Assembly: GCA_934132805.1 (NCBI GenBank)
Contig: CAKPAB010000002.1
Span: 1-59,344, forward strand
From: an uncultured Clostridia bacterium
GTDB taxonomy: Bacteria > Bacillota > Clostridia > TANB77 > CAG-508
Length of the DNA: 59,344 bases
Direction: 5' to 3'
Position 1 is the stretch's first letter. The number at the start of each line of letters is the position of its first letter. The notes beneath the pieces are model-generated. The model was not told the origin of the DNA. It did no database searches and saw nothing but the letters and a program-made list of their open reading frames with translations. This document shows positions 1-9,175 of this stretch, piece by piece. The translations under genes and the position numbers were made by a program.

Positions 1-1230
1 ACAGTTGAAGCTATAAACCATGCAAAATCAGCAGGAATACCAATTATAGTTGCAATAAACAAAATAGATTTACCAGACGCAAATGTTGATAAAGTAAAAC
101 AAGAATTGATGAACTATGAACTAGTACCAGAAGAATGGGGAGGAGACACAATATGTGTACCAATCTCTGCTAGAAATAATGTCAACATAGACCAATTACT
201 AGAAATGGTATTACTAGAAGCAGACGTATTAGAATTAAAAGCAAATCCAAACAAACAAGCAAAAGGTGTTGTAATAGAAGCAAGACTAGACAAAGGAAAA
301 GGAGCAATAGCAACAATGCTTGTACAAAGAGGAAAACTAGACGTAGGAGACACAATAATTGTAGGCTCATCAATTGGTAGAATAAGAGCAATGACAAACG
401 AAAACGGCAAAAAAGTAAAATCAGCAGGACCATCAACACCGGTAGAAATAATGGGATTAACAGAAGTACCAGAAGCTGGAGAAACATTCTATGAAGTAAA
501 AGACGAAAAAACAGCAAAACACCTAATAGAAAAAAGAAAACGTGAAGCTAGAGAAAAAGCATTTGGAGCAACAACAAAAGTTACACTAGACAACTTATTT
601 GAACAAATGGAAGAAGGAAACTTAAAAGTATTAAACTTAATAGTAAAAGCAGATGTACAAGGATCTGTAGAAGCTGTTAAACAATCAATGGAAAAACTAC
701 AAAACGAAGAAGTAAGAGTAAAAGTAATCCATGCAGCACCAGGAGCAGTAAACGAATCAGACGTAACACTTGCAAAAGTATCAAATGCAATAATCATAGC
801 ATTTAACGTAAGACCAATACCAGCAGCAAAAGAAATGGCAGAAAAAGAAGAAGTACAAATAAAACAATACTCTGTAATCTACCAAGCAATAGAAGAAGTA
901 GAAGCCGCTATGAAGGGAATGCTAGCACCAAAATACGAAGAAAAAGTAATAGGAAATGCAGAAGTAAGACAAACATTTAGAATATCAAATGTAGGAACAA
1001 TTGCAGGAGCTTATGTTCTATCTGGAAAAGTAGAAAGAAATGCTGGAGTTAGAGTCATAAGAGACAATGTTGTAATTCACGAAGGAAAACTTGCTACATT
1101 AAAGAGATTCAAAGACGACGCTAAAGAAGTAACAAAAGGCTTTGAATGTGGTATGCAAATAGAAAACTACAATGATATCAAAGAAGGAGACATCATTGAA
1201 GTATACATCATGGAAGAAATTAAGAGATAA
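1..1230 (+). CDS. infB: Translation initiation factor IF-2 (3' part, 409 codons)
   Basis: This is the C-terminal part of the GTPase that brings initiator fMet-tRNA to the 30S subunit. The reading frame is open from base 1, so the start lies outside the window. The first residues carry the NKID guanine-specificity motif (about residues 20-23) that ends the G domain. Beta-barrel domain II, domain III (VQGSVEAV) and the fMet-tRNA-binding C-terminal domain follow, and the protein ends DIIEVYIMEEIKR as is usual. Genes for rbfA, nrnA and truB follow, the common Firmicute order, with one unknown small gene inserted. Identification is secure; the internal ATG at 106 is not a real start. Confidence 0.97.
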   Translation, partial: TVEAINHAKSAGIPIIVAINKIDLPDANVDKVKQELMNYELVPEEWGGDTICVPISARNNVNIDQLLEMVLLEADVLELKANPNKQAKGVVIEARLDKGKGAIATMLVQRGKLDVGDTIIVGSSIGRIRAMTNENGKKVKSAGPSTPVEIMGLTEVPEAGETFYEVKDEKTAKHLIEKRKREAREKAFGATTKVTLDNLFEQMEEGNLKVLNLIVKADVQGSVEAVKQSMEKLQNEEVRVKVIHAAPGAVNESDVTLAKVSNAIIIAFNVRPIPAAKEMAEKEEVQIKQYSVIYQAIEEVEAAMKGMLAPKYEEKVIGNAEVRQTFRISNVGTIAGAYVLSGKVERNAGVRVIRDNVVIHEGKLATLKRFKDDAKEVTKGFECGMQIENYNDIKEGDIIEVYIMEEIKR

Positions 1231-1232
1231 GA

Positions 1233-1288
1233 GGGATTGAGGGACGTTCCTTTTTCTCCCTTTTTGAAGGGATTAAGGGACATTCCTT
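1233..1288 (+). repeat. 20-bp imperfect direct repeat with GGGACRTTCC core
   Basis: Two copies of a 20-bp unit lie just after infB at 1233-1252 and 1269-1288 and differ at two positions. Each carries a GGGAC(G/A)TTCCTT core. Such G-rich/C-rich units resemble bacterial REP elements mobilised by RAYT (Y1-type) transposases. That link is an inference; no transposase is present here. Confidence 0.5.
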
Positions 1289-1352
1289 GAGATTACGGAG
1301 CAACAAAACTCTAAATCTTGCTAAAATTTATATAACAAGGATGTGAAATAAG

Positions 1353-1637
1353 ATGACAAATAAACATCAAATTCAAAAAGATTTTTATACAAAAATGAGT
1401 GGATGGAAAGAAAGCATTAAAGTAGATAGTGGAACAAAACAACATATTCAAGAAATACTGAAATCAAACCAAGCATCATATGAAAAAATTAAAAATAAAA
1501 GTAAAAAAATATCAATAGAAGAATTAGAAAACTCAGAATATATGGAAGCATCAATAAAAATTGATGAGAAAATTGAGCAAGCAAAAAGAAAACAAGCAAA
1601 AGCTTTAAGAGAGGCACAATACGATATGTATAGATAA
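1353..1637 (+). CDS. Hypothetical protein, 94 aa, helical and charged
   Basis: I do not recognise this protein. It is short, strongly charged (Lys/Glu rich) and apparently all-helical, with no signal peptide, membrane segment or cysteine. A weak AAGGA lies about 12 bases before the ATG. It sits between infB and rbfA and is 17 bases from rbfA, so it is probably co-transcribed with the translation-factor operon. Position suggests a ribosome- or RNA-related role, but no motif supports one. Confidence 0.7.
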   Translation: MTNKHQIQKDFYTKMSGWKESIKVDSGTKQHIQEILKSNQASYEKIKNKSKKISIEELENSEYMEASIKIDEKIEQAKRKQAKALREAQYDMYR

Positions 1638-1654
1638 AAAGGAGGTAGAAAAAA

Positions 1655-2008
1655 TTGCCTAAAAAAAACAATAATAGAATGGGACGTATTGACGAAGAAT
1701 ACAGAAAAGAACTAAGCCAAATCATAGGTTTTGAATTAAAAAATTCAAGCATCACAGGAATGATAAGTGTTACAAAAGTAAAAGTAACATCAGATTTAAA
1801 ATATGCAAAAGTATATGTAAGCATTTATAATTCAAAAAATATAAAAGAAACAATGGAAGGGCTTAAAAAATCATCTGGCTATATAAGAACAGAATTGGCA
1901 AAAAGAATAAACTTAAGAAATACGCCAGAATTAATATTTGAAATAGATGACTCAATGGAATATGGAGCAAAAATAGATGCAATACTAAAAGAAATAAACT
2001 GTCAATAG
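1655..2008 (+). CDS. rbfA: Ribosome-binding factor A
   Basis: This is a KH-fold 30S maturation factor acting on the 5' helix of 16S rRNA. At 117 aa it has family length, with MGRIDEEYRKEL near the N-terminus, the central TSDLKYAKVYVS strand and the late LRNTPELIFEIDDS motif. The start is a TTG at 1655, chosen because a perfect GGAGG at 1641-1645 lies 9 bases upstream. The final residues Cys-Gln and the TAG stop come from the first 27-bp palindrome of repeat cluster A, so the element has replaced the native 3' end of the gene. Confidence 0.95.
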   Translation: MPKKNNNRMGRIDEEYRKELSQIIGFELKNSSITGMISVTKVKVTSDLKYAKVYVSIYNSKNIKETMEGLKKSSGYIRTELAKRINLRNTPELIFEIDDSMEYGAKIDAILKEINCQ

Positions 2009-2093
2009 GGACGCCCCTTTTTGACAAGTTAAAAAGTTGTCAAATAAGCCCGTCCCTATTGACAGTTGTCAAATAGGCCCGGCCCTAATGACA
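2000..2093 (+). repeat. 27-bp palindromic repeat cluster A (3 units)
   Basis: Units lie at 2000-2026, 2038-2064 and 2067-2093, each 27 bp. Each starts TGTCAA, ends TGACA and has a GC-rich centre of the GGGACGCCCC or GCCCGTCCC type, so each can fold into a hairpin in RNA or DNA. Unit 1 overlaps the end of rbfA. The cluster fills almost the whole rbfA-nrnA gap and ends 15 bases before the nrnA start. The same unit recurs at 9049, 37925, 50171 and 52399. Confidence 0.93.
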
Positions 2094-2108
2094 GAAATGG
2101 AGAAAATT

Positions 2109-3065
2109 ATGACTTTAGATAATATATTAGAAGAAATAAAAAAAGCTGAAACAATAGTAATAATGGCACATGAAACACCAGATGGTGATGCAATTGGAAG
2201 TTGCTTGGCAATGAAATCAGCATTAAAACAAATAGGGAAAAATGCGGATGTAATAATAAAAGAAGTTCCAAAAATATTCGATTTTCTACCAGGAAGAGAA
2301 GAAATAAAAATAGATTCAGATGTAGAAAGATATGACTTAGCAATAAGCTTAGACTGTGCAGATTTCAAAAGATTAGTAGGAAGCGAATATTTTGAAAAAG
2401 CAAAACAAACAATAGTGATAGATCACCATAGTAGCAATAAAATGTATGGAGATATCAATTTTGTAAACCCAGTTGCGCCAGCATGTTGCCAAATTTTAAT
2501 TGGAATGTTTCAGTATTTTAATATAAATATAGACAAAGAATTAGGAACATGTATATTAACAGGAATTATTACAGATACAGGAGGTTTCAGGTATTCAGGA
2601 GTAACACCGGAAACATTTGAGTTTACAGCAGAATTACTAGAAAAAGGAGTAAATGTTTCAGACATCTATAAAAGAGTACTAGACACAAAAACAAAAGCAA
2701 ATTTTGAACTTATGAAAAGAACAATAGACAGAATGGAATTTTTGAAGGATGGAAAAGTTACTTTTACATATATAACAAGTAAAGATTTACAAGAAGTAGA
2801 TGCAAAAATAGGAGATCATGAAGGTTTGGTAGAAATAGGAAGAGACGTTGAAGGCGTTGAAGTATCTATTTTCATAAGACAAAAAGATGAAGAAGAAAAT
2901 ACATACAAAGTGTCTATGCGTTCAAATGACTATGTAAATGTTTCTGATGTATGCATGATGTTTGGTGGCGGAGGACATGAAAAGGCTGCAGGATGTGTTA
3001 TCCAAGGAGACATCGAACAAGTAAAAAATAAAATAGTAAAAGAATTAGAAAAAGTATTAAAATAA
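2109..3065 (+). CDS. nrnA: Bifunctional oligoribonuclease/pAp phosphatase, DHH family
   Basis: NrnA degrades 2-5 nt RNA fragments and dephosphorylates 3'-phosphoadenosine 5'-phosphate, using two metal ions. DGDAIGSCLAMK near the N-terminus and the DHHSSN motif mark the DHH domain. GGGGHEKAAGC near the C-terminus marks the DHHA1 substrate-binding domain. I start it at ATG 2109, with GGAG at 2099-2102 six bases upstream, giving 318 aa. The frame is open upstream to a TTG at 2037, but those codons lie in the palindromic repeat cluster and are unlikely to be native. truB follows, as in many Firmicutes. Confidence 0.93.
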   Translation: MTLDNILEEIKKAETIVIMAHETPDGDAIGSCLAMKSALKQIGKNADVIIKEVPKIFDFLPGREEIKIDSDVERYDLAISLDCADFKRLVGSEYFEKAKQTIVIDHHSSNKMYGDINFVNPVAPACCQILIGMFQYFNINIDKELGTCILTGIITDTGGFRYSGVTPETFEFTAELLEKGVNVSDIYKRVLDTKTKANFELMKRTIDRMEFLKDGKVTFTYITSKDLQEVDAKIGDHEGLVEIGRDVEGVEVSIFIRQKDEEENTYKVSMRSNDYVNVSDVCMMFGGGGHEKAAGCVIQGDIEQVKNKIVKELEKVLK

Positions 3066-3067
3066 AA

Positions 3068-3108
3068 AAACGGGATTTTGTGTAGTGGCTCATTAGTCCC
3101 GGTTTTTT
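3068..3108 (+). terminator. Putative hairpin terminator or attenuator after nrnA
   Basis: CGGGA at 3071-3075 pairs with TCCCG at 3097-3101, and a run of six T follows. The stem is short and the loop long (about 21 nt), so it may be only partly effective. truB starts 12 bases after the T-run. Confidence 0.45.
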
Positions 3109-3120
3109 AGAAAGGAAAAT

Positions 3121-4008
3121 ATGGACGGAATAATAGTTATAAATAAAACAAATGGATGCACATCACATGATATTGTATATAAAGTCAAAAAAATGCTAAA
3201 CAAAAAAGTAGGACATACAGGAACACTAGACCCAATGGCAGAAGGAGTGCTACCCATACTAATAGGAAAAGGGACATTGCTTTCAAAATACCTAATAAAT
3301 CATGATAAGAAATACATTGTTGAATTACAATTAGGAATAAAAACAGACACAGCTGATTCTGAAGGGAAAATAATAGAAGAACAACAAGTCAACAAAAGCA
3401 TTTTAACCACCGAAAATATAACAAAAACATTACAAACATTTATAGGGAAACAAGAACAAATACCGCCAATATATTCAGCTATAAAAATAAATGGAAAAAA
3501 ACTATATGAATATGCCAGAAAAGGGCAAGAAGTCGAATTAAAACCAAGACAAATAGAAATCTATAATATAAAACTGATAGACTATTCGGCAGAAGAAAAA
3601 CAAATTAAATTTGAAGTATTTTGTGGTAAAGGCACATATATAAGAAGTTTATGTGAAGATATTGCTACTAAATTTGGAACAATTGGATATATGAAATCAC
3701 TTAAAAGAATGCAAGTTGGAGACTTTAAAATTGAAGATAGCATCACAATAGAAGAATTACAAAAAATAGTTGAAAATACTGAAATTGAAAATAGTGAACT
3801 AAAAAAACAAATAATACCAATAGAGAAAATATTTGAAAACACTCCCACAATCATATTAGACAATAGAAAATTAAGACTATTCTTAAATGGAGTAATGCTA
3901 GCACAAGCAAATAAAGATGGAGTTTACAAAATATATAATGAAAAAGATGAATTTATAGGAACAGGAACAATAAAAAACAATTTATTAAAAAGAGATATAA
4001 TAAAATAG
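3121..4008 (+). CDS. truB: tRNA pseudouridine(55) synthase
   Basis: TruB converts U55 in the T-loop of tRNAs to pseudouridine. The protein is 295 aa, typical for the family. It starts MDGIIVINKTNGCTSHD and carries the catalytic GHTGTLDPMAEGVLP motif, whose Asp is the nucleophile. The later CGKGTYIRSLCEDI and a C-terminal PUA-like region are also present. AAAGGA precedes the ATG. It closes the infB-rbfA-nrnA-truB block, and a strong terminator follows directly. Confidence 0.96.
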   Translation: MDGIIVINKTNGCTSHDIVYKVKKMLNKKVGHTGTLDPMAEGVLPILIGKGTLLSKYLINHDKKYIVELQLGIKTDTADSEGKIIEEQQVNKSILTTENITKTLQTFIGKQEQIPPIYSAIKINGKKLYEYARKGQEVELKPRQIEIYNIKLIDYSAEEKQIKFEVFCGKGTYIRSLCEDIATKFGTIGYMKSLKRMQVGDFKIEDSITIEELQKIVENTEIENSELKKQIIPIEKIFENTPTIILDNRKLRLFLNGVMLAQANKDGVYKIYNEKDEFIGTGTIKNNLLKRDIIK

Positions 4009-4010
4009 AA

Positions 4011-4052
4011 AAATGCATCATATATTAGAAGTAAATATATGATGCATTTTTT
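4011..4052 (+). terminator. Rho-independent terminator after truB
   Basis: A perfect 14-bp inverted repeat (4011-4024 with 4036-4049) has an 11-nt loop and a T-run directly after it. It ends the infB-truB operon. Confidence 0.88.
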
Positions 4053-4069
4053 GAAATGGAGTTGATATA

Positions 4070-4915
4070 ATGGTTTATATAGAAAAAAATGACAAGCCTA
4101 CATTTATAGAAAAGATATTTTTAAAAATAAAAATCCAGAAAAACACAATAATAGTTCCTATAGAAGAAGATATGGAAGAAAAAAATATAGAAAAAATCGC
4201 TCAAAAGACACAAAAAATAATAAAGAAACTTTCAAACAGCAAAAAAATAATAATAAGTAGAAAGATTAAAAAAAATAGTAAATACATAAGCTATTTAAAC
4301 TCTTATGGAATGGATATATCAGATGGAAGGTGGCTTTTCAATATTCTGTTGGTAGACATTATAGATTTTATAGTAAAAAAACAAGAAATGAAAAAAGTTA
4401 ATATATCAGTACTTATAAACGATTTAAATGATATTGAATTTCAAAATATAAAATTATTGGCTCAAAAATATTCTACAATAAATATAGTTACAAATCATAT
4501 TAATAAATTCAAAAAACTAGAAAATGATTTGCAAAATGAAGGAATAATAGTAACAATTACAAATAATAAAAAAAAGAGTTTAATGAAATCACAGATAATT
4601 ATAAATATAGATTTTCCAAAAGAAATGCTTAATAAATATAGGGTTAATGAAAGTGCAACAATTGTCAATGTAAAAAGACCAATGAAAATTATGCAAAAAA
4701 GATTCGAAGGCATTACTGTAAATGATTATGAAATTAATTTTAATAGCGAAGTGTGCGACGAAAAATTTTTTAATAAAAAATATGATATGAAAGACTTATA
4801 CGAAGCAAGCATCTATAAAAAAAGCCCATTTATTGATTTACGAAGAAAAATAAAAAATGATAATGTAAGTATTAGCAAGTTATTTTTAAATAATGGAGAA
4901 TTAGAACAAATCTAA
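4070..4915 (+). CDS. Hypothetical protein, 281 aa
   Basis: I do not recognise this protein. It is soluble, Lys/Ile/Asn rich and has no signal peptide or membrane helix. The middle (about residues 105-210) alternates beta strands and helices (KVNISVLIND, STINIVTNH, GIIVTITNN, SQIIINIDFP), which looks like a Rossmann-type alpha/beta domain, but no nucleotide-binding glycine motif is visible. GGAG stands about 9 bases before the ATG. It is a single gene between the truB terminator and the class A PBP gene, so context gives no clear function. Confidence 0.75.
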   Translation: MVYIEKNDKPTFIEKIFLKIKIQKNTIIVPIEEDMEEKNIEKIAQKTQKIIKKLSNSKKIIISRKIKKNSKYISYLNSYGMDISDGRWLFNILLVDIIDFIVKKQEMKKVNISVLINDLNDIEFQNIKLLAQKYSTINIVTNHINKFKKLENDLQNEGIIVTITNNKKKSLMKSQIIINIDFPKEMLNKYRVNESATIVNVKRPMKIMQKRFEGITVNDYEINFNSEVCDEKFFNKKYDMKDLYEASIYKKSPFIDLRRKIKNDNVSISKLFLNNGELEQI

Positions 4916-5023
4916 AAAAGCAAAGATTTTTTTCAGTAAATTTCACGAAAAGCTTTTCTTTTTATAAAAAGTATACTATAATAAAGATATTAAAATGCAA
5001 AACATTGCAAGGGGGAAAATAAA

Positions 5024-7582
5024 ATGCCAAATAGTAGTAATAATGGTAGAAGAGCAAAACAAACAACAACAAGAAAAAAACAAAATAGAAACAAAACAAA
5101 CAACACAAACCAAAAAACGAGAACAAAAAAGAAAATAAACCCAAAATTCAAAATGTTCTTAAGAATATTATTAATAATATTCTTGTTAATATGTGTAGTA
5201 GGAGCAGGAGTAATAGCAGCAATGATGTTTGGCTTCTTTGGAGACGAATTTGAAATAACCAAAGATGAGCTAATAGTAGGAAGCTCAAACACAATAGTAG
5301 TAGACAAAGACGGAAAAGAAATAGCAAACTTAAGTAGTGACGAAAAAAGAAAAACCATATCACTAAGTGAAATGTCACCATATTTACCAAAAGCTTATAT
5401 TGCAATAGAAGACAAAAGATTTTATTCACACAATGGTGTAGACATAAAAAGAACAGCAGGAGCAATAATTGGAGCAGTAACTGGTAACTCATCATATGGA
5501 GGAAGTTCAATAACACAACAATTAGTAAAAAACATAACAAAAGACAAAGCAAGGTCAGGGGTAGCAGGTGTAGTAAGAAAAATGAAAGAATGGTCAAAAG
5601 CTGTACAAGTAGAAAGAATGATATCAAAAGACCAAATTCTTGAACTATACTTAAACATAATATTTGTAGGAGGAAATGAACTTCATGGAGTTGAACTAGC
5701 ATCACAATATTATTTTAACAAAAGTGCAAAAGACTTAGACTTAGCAGAATGTGCATTTTTAGCAGGAATAAACAACTCACCAAATGCATACAGTCCATAT
5801 GACACATCATTAGACCAAGAAAAAACAGCTAAATTAAGAAAAGAAAGAACACTAACAGTCCTAAAAGAAATGAAATCACAAGGAATGATAGAAAACGAAG
5901 ACGAATACAATGCAGCAGTAGCAAAAGTTGAAGCAGGTTTAACATTTGAAAAAGGATACACAGCAACATCAAACTACTCATATCATACAGATGAAACAGT
6001 AAAACAAGTTATAAAACAAGTAATGGACGAAAAAAATATTTCAGAAGATTTAGCCAAAAACTATGTATATGGAAGCGGTTTAACAATATACTCTACAGAA
6101 GACTCAACAATTCAAGCAAGAGTAGAAGAAGAATTTTCTAAGCAAAAATATCAAATTGTAGGTAGAGAAAAAAATGCAGATGGAACACTAAAAAATGACC
6201 ACACACAAGCAGGAATAGTAATAATAGATAACCAAACAAATCAAGTTGTAGCAGTAGGAGGAAACTTAGGTGAACAATCAGCAGCAGGATGGAACAGAGG
6301 AACACAGCTAACAAGACAAACAGGATCATCAATGAAACCATTAGCAGATATAGTGCCAGGTTTGCAAGAAAAAGTAATAACAGCAGCAACAATATATGAT
6401 GATGCAACAACAGACTTTGGTGGTGGATACAAACCAGGAGACTACAACACACCAAAAGGTTTAATAAATATAAGAAGTTGTATAAGAACATCTCAAAATA
6501 TACCAATGGTTAAATTAATGATGGAATTAACACCTAAAAAATCAATTGAATATTTAAAGAAAATGGGAATAACAACACTTGATGATACAGCAGATGCCAA
6601 CCCAGCACTATCAATAGGTGGTTTAAGCAAAGGAATTAGCCCACTAGAAATGGCAGGAGCATATGCATCAATAGCAAATGACGGAGTATACACAACACCA
6701 ATATTCTTTACAAAAGTAGTAGACAGTAGTGGAAATACAGTATTAACAGCAAATCAAGAAAAAACAAGAGTAATATCAGAGCAAAATGCTTATATAGCAA
6801 GATCAATTATAGAAGAGCCAGTAAAAAGTGGAGGTACAGCAACATACTGTTCAATTCCAGGAATGGAAACATGTGCTAAAACAGGATCAACTGATGATTA
6901 TGTAGATAGATGGCTTTGTGGAATGACACCATACTATACAGCAGCATGTTGGTTTGGATATGACAAAGGTCAAGAGCCATTAAAAAATTCAAAAGGAACA
7001 GTATACAGTGTAGATGGAAGAAACCCAGCAGGACAATTATGGTCAGCAATAATGAAAGATATTCATAAAAACTTATCAAATAAAAACTTTAATGTACCAT
7101 CAACAGGAATAGTAACAAAAACAGTATGTAAAGACACTGGATGTATAGCAACAACAACATGTACAAACACATACACAGAAACATTTACTACAGACAATGT
7201 GCCAGAAACATGCCAAGGACATGGAACTCAAAGAATATGTACAGCATCTGGAAAACTTGCAAATGAATACTGTCCAGAAGACCAAGTAAAAACTGTATCA
7301 TATGGAGGAGTAATACCAAAAGAACAACTAAAATTATGGAACACACTAAAACCTTCAAAACTATCTAGCGAAAAAATAGATGAAGTATGTACAATACATA
7401 CTAAAAAAGTAGAAGAAGAAAAACCAGCTACAAATACAAACACATCAAACTCAAACACAAATACAAATGCAGGCAACGAAAACAAAATAGATAACAACCA
7501 AACAATAGAAAATAAGCCAGCAGAAAACAACGCAACAACTAAGCCAGAAAAAAACGAAACTACAGATGAAACAACCGAATAA
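5024..7582 (+). CDS. Class A penicillin-binding protein (PBP1A-type)
   Basis: This bifunctional peptidoglycan synthase polymerises lipid II and cross-links stem peptides outside the membrane. A short Asn/Lys/Thr-rich cytoplasmic head precedes one membrane helix at about residues 43-68. The GT51 domain follows with EDKRFYSHNG (catalytic Glu129) and GGSSITQQLVKN. The transpeptidase has SSMK (Ser435, Lys438) and KTGS (Lys619). After about residue 690 comes a Cys-containing segment (CKDTGC, CTNTYTETF) and a low-complexity Asn/Thr/Glu tail, probably a wall spacer. GGGGG lies 7 bases before the ATG. At 852 aa it has family length and appears to be a single-gene unit. Confidence 0.95.
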   Translation: MPNSSNNGRRAKQTTTRKKQNRNKTNNTNQKTRTKKKINPKFKMFLRILLIIFLLICVVGAGVIAAMMFGFFGDEFEITKDELIVGSSNTIVVDKDGKEIANLSSDEKRKTISLSEMSPYLPKAYIAIEDKRFYSHNGVDIKRTAGAIIGAVTGNSSYGGSSITQQLVKNITKDKARSGVAGVVRKMKEWSKAVQVERMISKDQILELYLNIIFVGGNELHGVELASQYYFNKSAKDLDLAECAFLAGINNSPNAYSPYDTSLDQEKTAKLRKERTLTVLKEMKSQGMIENEDEYNAAVAKVEAGLTFEKGYTATSNYSYHTDETVKQVIKQVMDEKNISEDLAKNYVYGSGLTIYSTEDSTIQARVEEEFSKQKYQIVGREKNADGTLKNDHTQAGIVIIDNQTNQVVAVGGNLGEQSAAGWNRGTQLTRQTGSSMKPLADIVPGLQEKVITAATIYDDATTDFGGGYKPGDYNTPKGLINIRSCIRTSQNIPMVKLMMELTPKKSIEYLKKMGITTLDDTADANPALSIGGLSKGISPLEMAGAYASIANDGVYTTPIFFTKVVDSSGNTVLTANQEKTRVISEQNAYIARSIIEEPVKSGGTATYCSIPGMETCAKTGSTDDYVDRWLCGMTPYYTAACWFGYDKGQEPLKNSKGTVYSVDGRNPAGQLWSAIMKDIHKNLSNKNFNVPSTGIVTKTVCKDTGCIATTTCTNTYTETFTTDNVPETCQGHGTQRICTASGKLANEYCPEDQVKTVSYGGVIPKEQLKLWNTLKPSKLSSEKIDEVCTIHTKKVEEEKPATNTNTSNSNTNTNAGNENKIDNNQTIENKPAENNATTKPEKNETTDETTE

Positions 7583-7612
7583 AAGCAAAAAATGGCATAT
7601 GAACAAATTTAC

Positions 7613-7636
7613 TGAAAAAATCTTTGATTTTTTCAG
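7613..7636 (+). terminator. AT-rich hairpin after the class A PBP gene
   Basis: CTGAAAAAATC pairs with GATTTTTTCAG across a short loop. The stem is almost all A-T and has no separate T-tail, so termination is plausible but weak. Confidence 0.4.
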
Positions 7637-7667
7637 AATTGTTCTAATATAAAAAGGAGGAAGGATA

Positions 7668-9083
7668 TTGGATATATATTTTTATAATACACTTACAAGA
7701 AAAAAAGACAAATTTGAGCCATTAGATGCCAAAGAAATAAGAATATATTCATGTGGACCAACAGTATATAAAGATGCAACAATTGGAAATATGAGAACAA
7801 ACATATTCCAAGACATACTAAGAAGAACATTACGTTATAATGGATACAAAATAAAACATGCAATGAACATAACAGATGTAGGTCATTTGGTATCAGATGG
7901 TGACGAAGGTGAAGACAAAATGCTAAAATCAGCAAGAGAAGAACACAAAACACCACTACAAATAGCAGAACACTACACAAAGCTATTTTTTGACGACTTA
8001 AAAGCATTAAACATAGAAACACCAGAAATAGTATGCAAAGCAACAGAACACATAAGTGAAATGCTAGAATATGTAAAAAAATTAATAGAAAATGGATATG
8101 CATATGAAACATCAACAGCAATATATTTTGACATATCAAAATTAGACAAATATCCAATATTATCAAACTTAGATGTAGAAAAACAAAAAGCAGGAGCAAG
8201 AGTCGAAATAGATCCAGAAAAAAAGAATCCTCAAGATTTTGCACTATGGATAAAAGCACCAGAAAATCACTTAATGAAATGGGATAGCCCTTGGGGACCA
8301 AGCTACCCAGGATGGCACATAGAATGCTCTGCAATGGGGCAAAAATATTTAGGAGACCAATTTGACATACATACAGGAGGAATAGACTTAATACCAACAC
8401 ACCATGAAAATGAAATTGCACAAAGCAAAGGAAAATGTGGAAAAATACCAGCAAGATACTGGTTACATGGAGAATACTTGTTAATAAATGGTGGAAAAAT
8501 GTCAAAATCACTAGGAAATGTATATTTAGTAAAAGACATAAAAGAAAGAGGCTATGACCCAATAGTATACAAACTATTCAGCTACTCATGCCATTACAGA
8601 AACAAACTAAACTTCACTTGGGAAGGAATAGACGCAGCAGCAAAATCATTAGAAAGACTGCGCAACAGCTATCAATCAAATATAAATGGAACAGACGAAT
8701 TAACATATGAAGACAAGGAAAAATTAGCAAAAATAGAAGAAAACTTTCATAAAGCAATAAATGACGATTTAAACATGCCACTTGCAATGAGCTTCGTTTG
8801 GGAAGCAGCCAGATTTGAAAAGAAAAACCCAAAAGTAGCAAAAATACTTGCAAAATTTGATACAGTTTTAGGAATAAAAATTGATGAAATAAACTCAGAA
8901 AAAGAAGAAATTCCACAGGAAATATTAGACTTAGTAGAAAAAAGAAAAATTGCAAGAGAAAATAAAGACTGGGCAAAAGCAGATGAATTAAGAGATTTAA
9001 TAAAACAAAAAGGATATAATGTAAAAGACACAAAAAATGGAATGGAAATGTCAAAAGGGACGCCCCTTATTGACAGAAAATAA
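7668..9083 (+). CDS. cysS: Cysteine--tRNA ligase
   Basis: This class I synthetase charges tRNA-Cys. It has CGPTVY near the N-terminus, KMSKS as GGKMSKSLGN, and zinc ligands in the ECSAMG and HHENEIAQS segments. The HIGH-type motif reads TIGN (KDATIGNMRT), with Thr in place of the usual first His. The start is TTG 7668, with GGAGG at 7656-7660 seven bases upstream. The last codons (Ser-Lys-Gly-Thr-Pro-Leu-Ile-Asp-Arg-Lys) are read from a 27-bp palindrome of cluster B, so the C-terminus has been replaced by the repeat. Length (471 aa) is normal. Confidence 0.95.
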   Translation: MDIYFYNTLTRKKDKFEPLDAKEIRIYSCGPTVYKDATIGNMRTNIFQDILRRTLRYNGYKIKHAMNITDVGHLVSDGDEGEDKMLKSAREEHKTPLQIAEHYTKLFFDDLKALNIETPEIVCKATEHISEMLEYVKKLIENGYAYETSTAIYFDISKLDKYPILSNLDVEKQKAGARVEIDPEKKNPQDFALWIKAPENHLMKWDSPWGPSYPGWHIECSAMGQKYLGDQFDIHTGGIDLIPTHHENEIAQSKGKCGKIPARYWLHGEYLLINGGKMSKSLGNVYLVKDIKERGYDPIVYKLFSYSCHYRNKLNFTWEGIDAAAKSLERLRNSYQSNINGTDELTYEDKEKLAKIEENFHKAINDDLNMPLAMSFVWEAARFEKKNPKVAKILAKFDTVLGIKIDEINSEKEEIPQEILDLVEKRKIARENKDWAKADELRDLIKQKGYNVKDTKNGMEMSKGTPLIDRK

Positions 9084-9157
9084 AAAAATTGTCAAAAGGG
9101 ACGCCCCTTTCTGACAGAAAATCAAAAAGTTGTCAAAAAAGGGCGGCCCTTTTGACA
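9049..9157 (+). repeat. 27-bp palindromic repeat cluster B (3 units)
   Basis: Units lie at 9049-9075, 9090-9116 and 9131-9157, with start-to-start spacing of exactly 41 bp. The first lies inside the 3' end of cysS. The third is almost perfectly symmetrical around GGGCGGCCC. The cluster ends just before the galE ribosome-binding site. Confidence 0.93.
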
Positions 9158-9175
9158 AATTAGGAGGAATGAAAA

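Noticed and set aside
2037..2108. Upstream TTG start extending NrnA by 24 residues
   Set aside because: These codons lie in the 27-bp palindromes; a proper ribosome-binding site precedes ATG 2109, which also gives the family-typical N-terminus.
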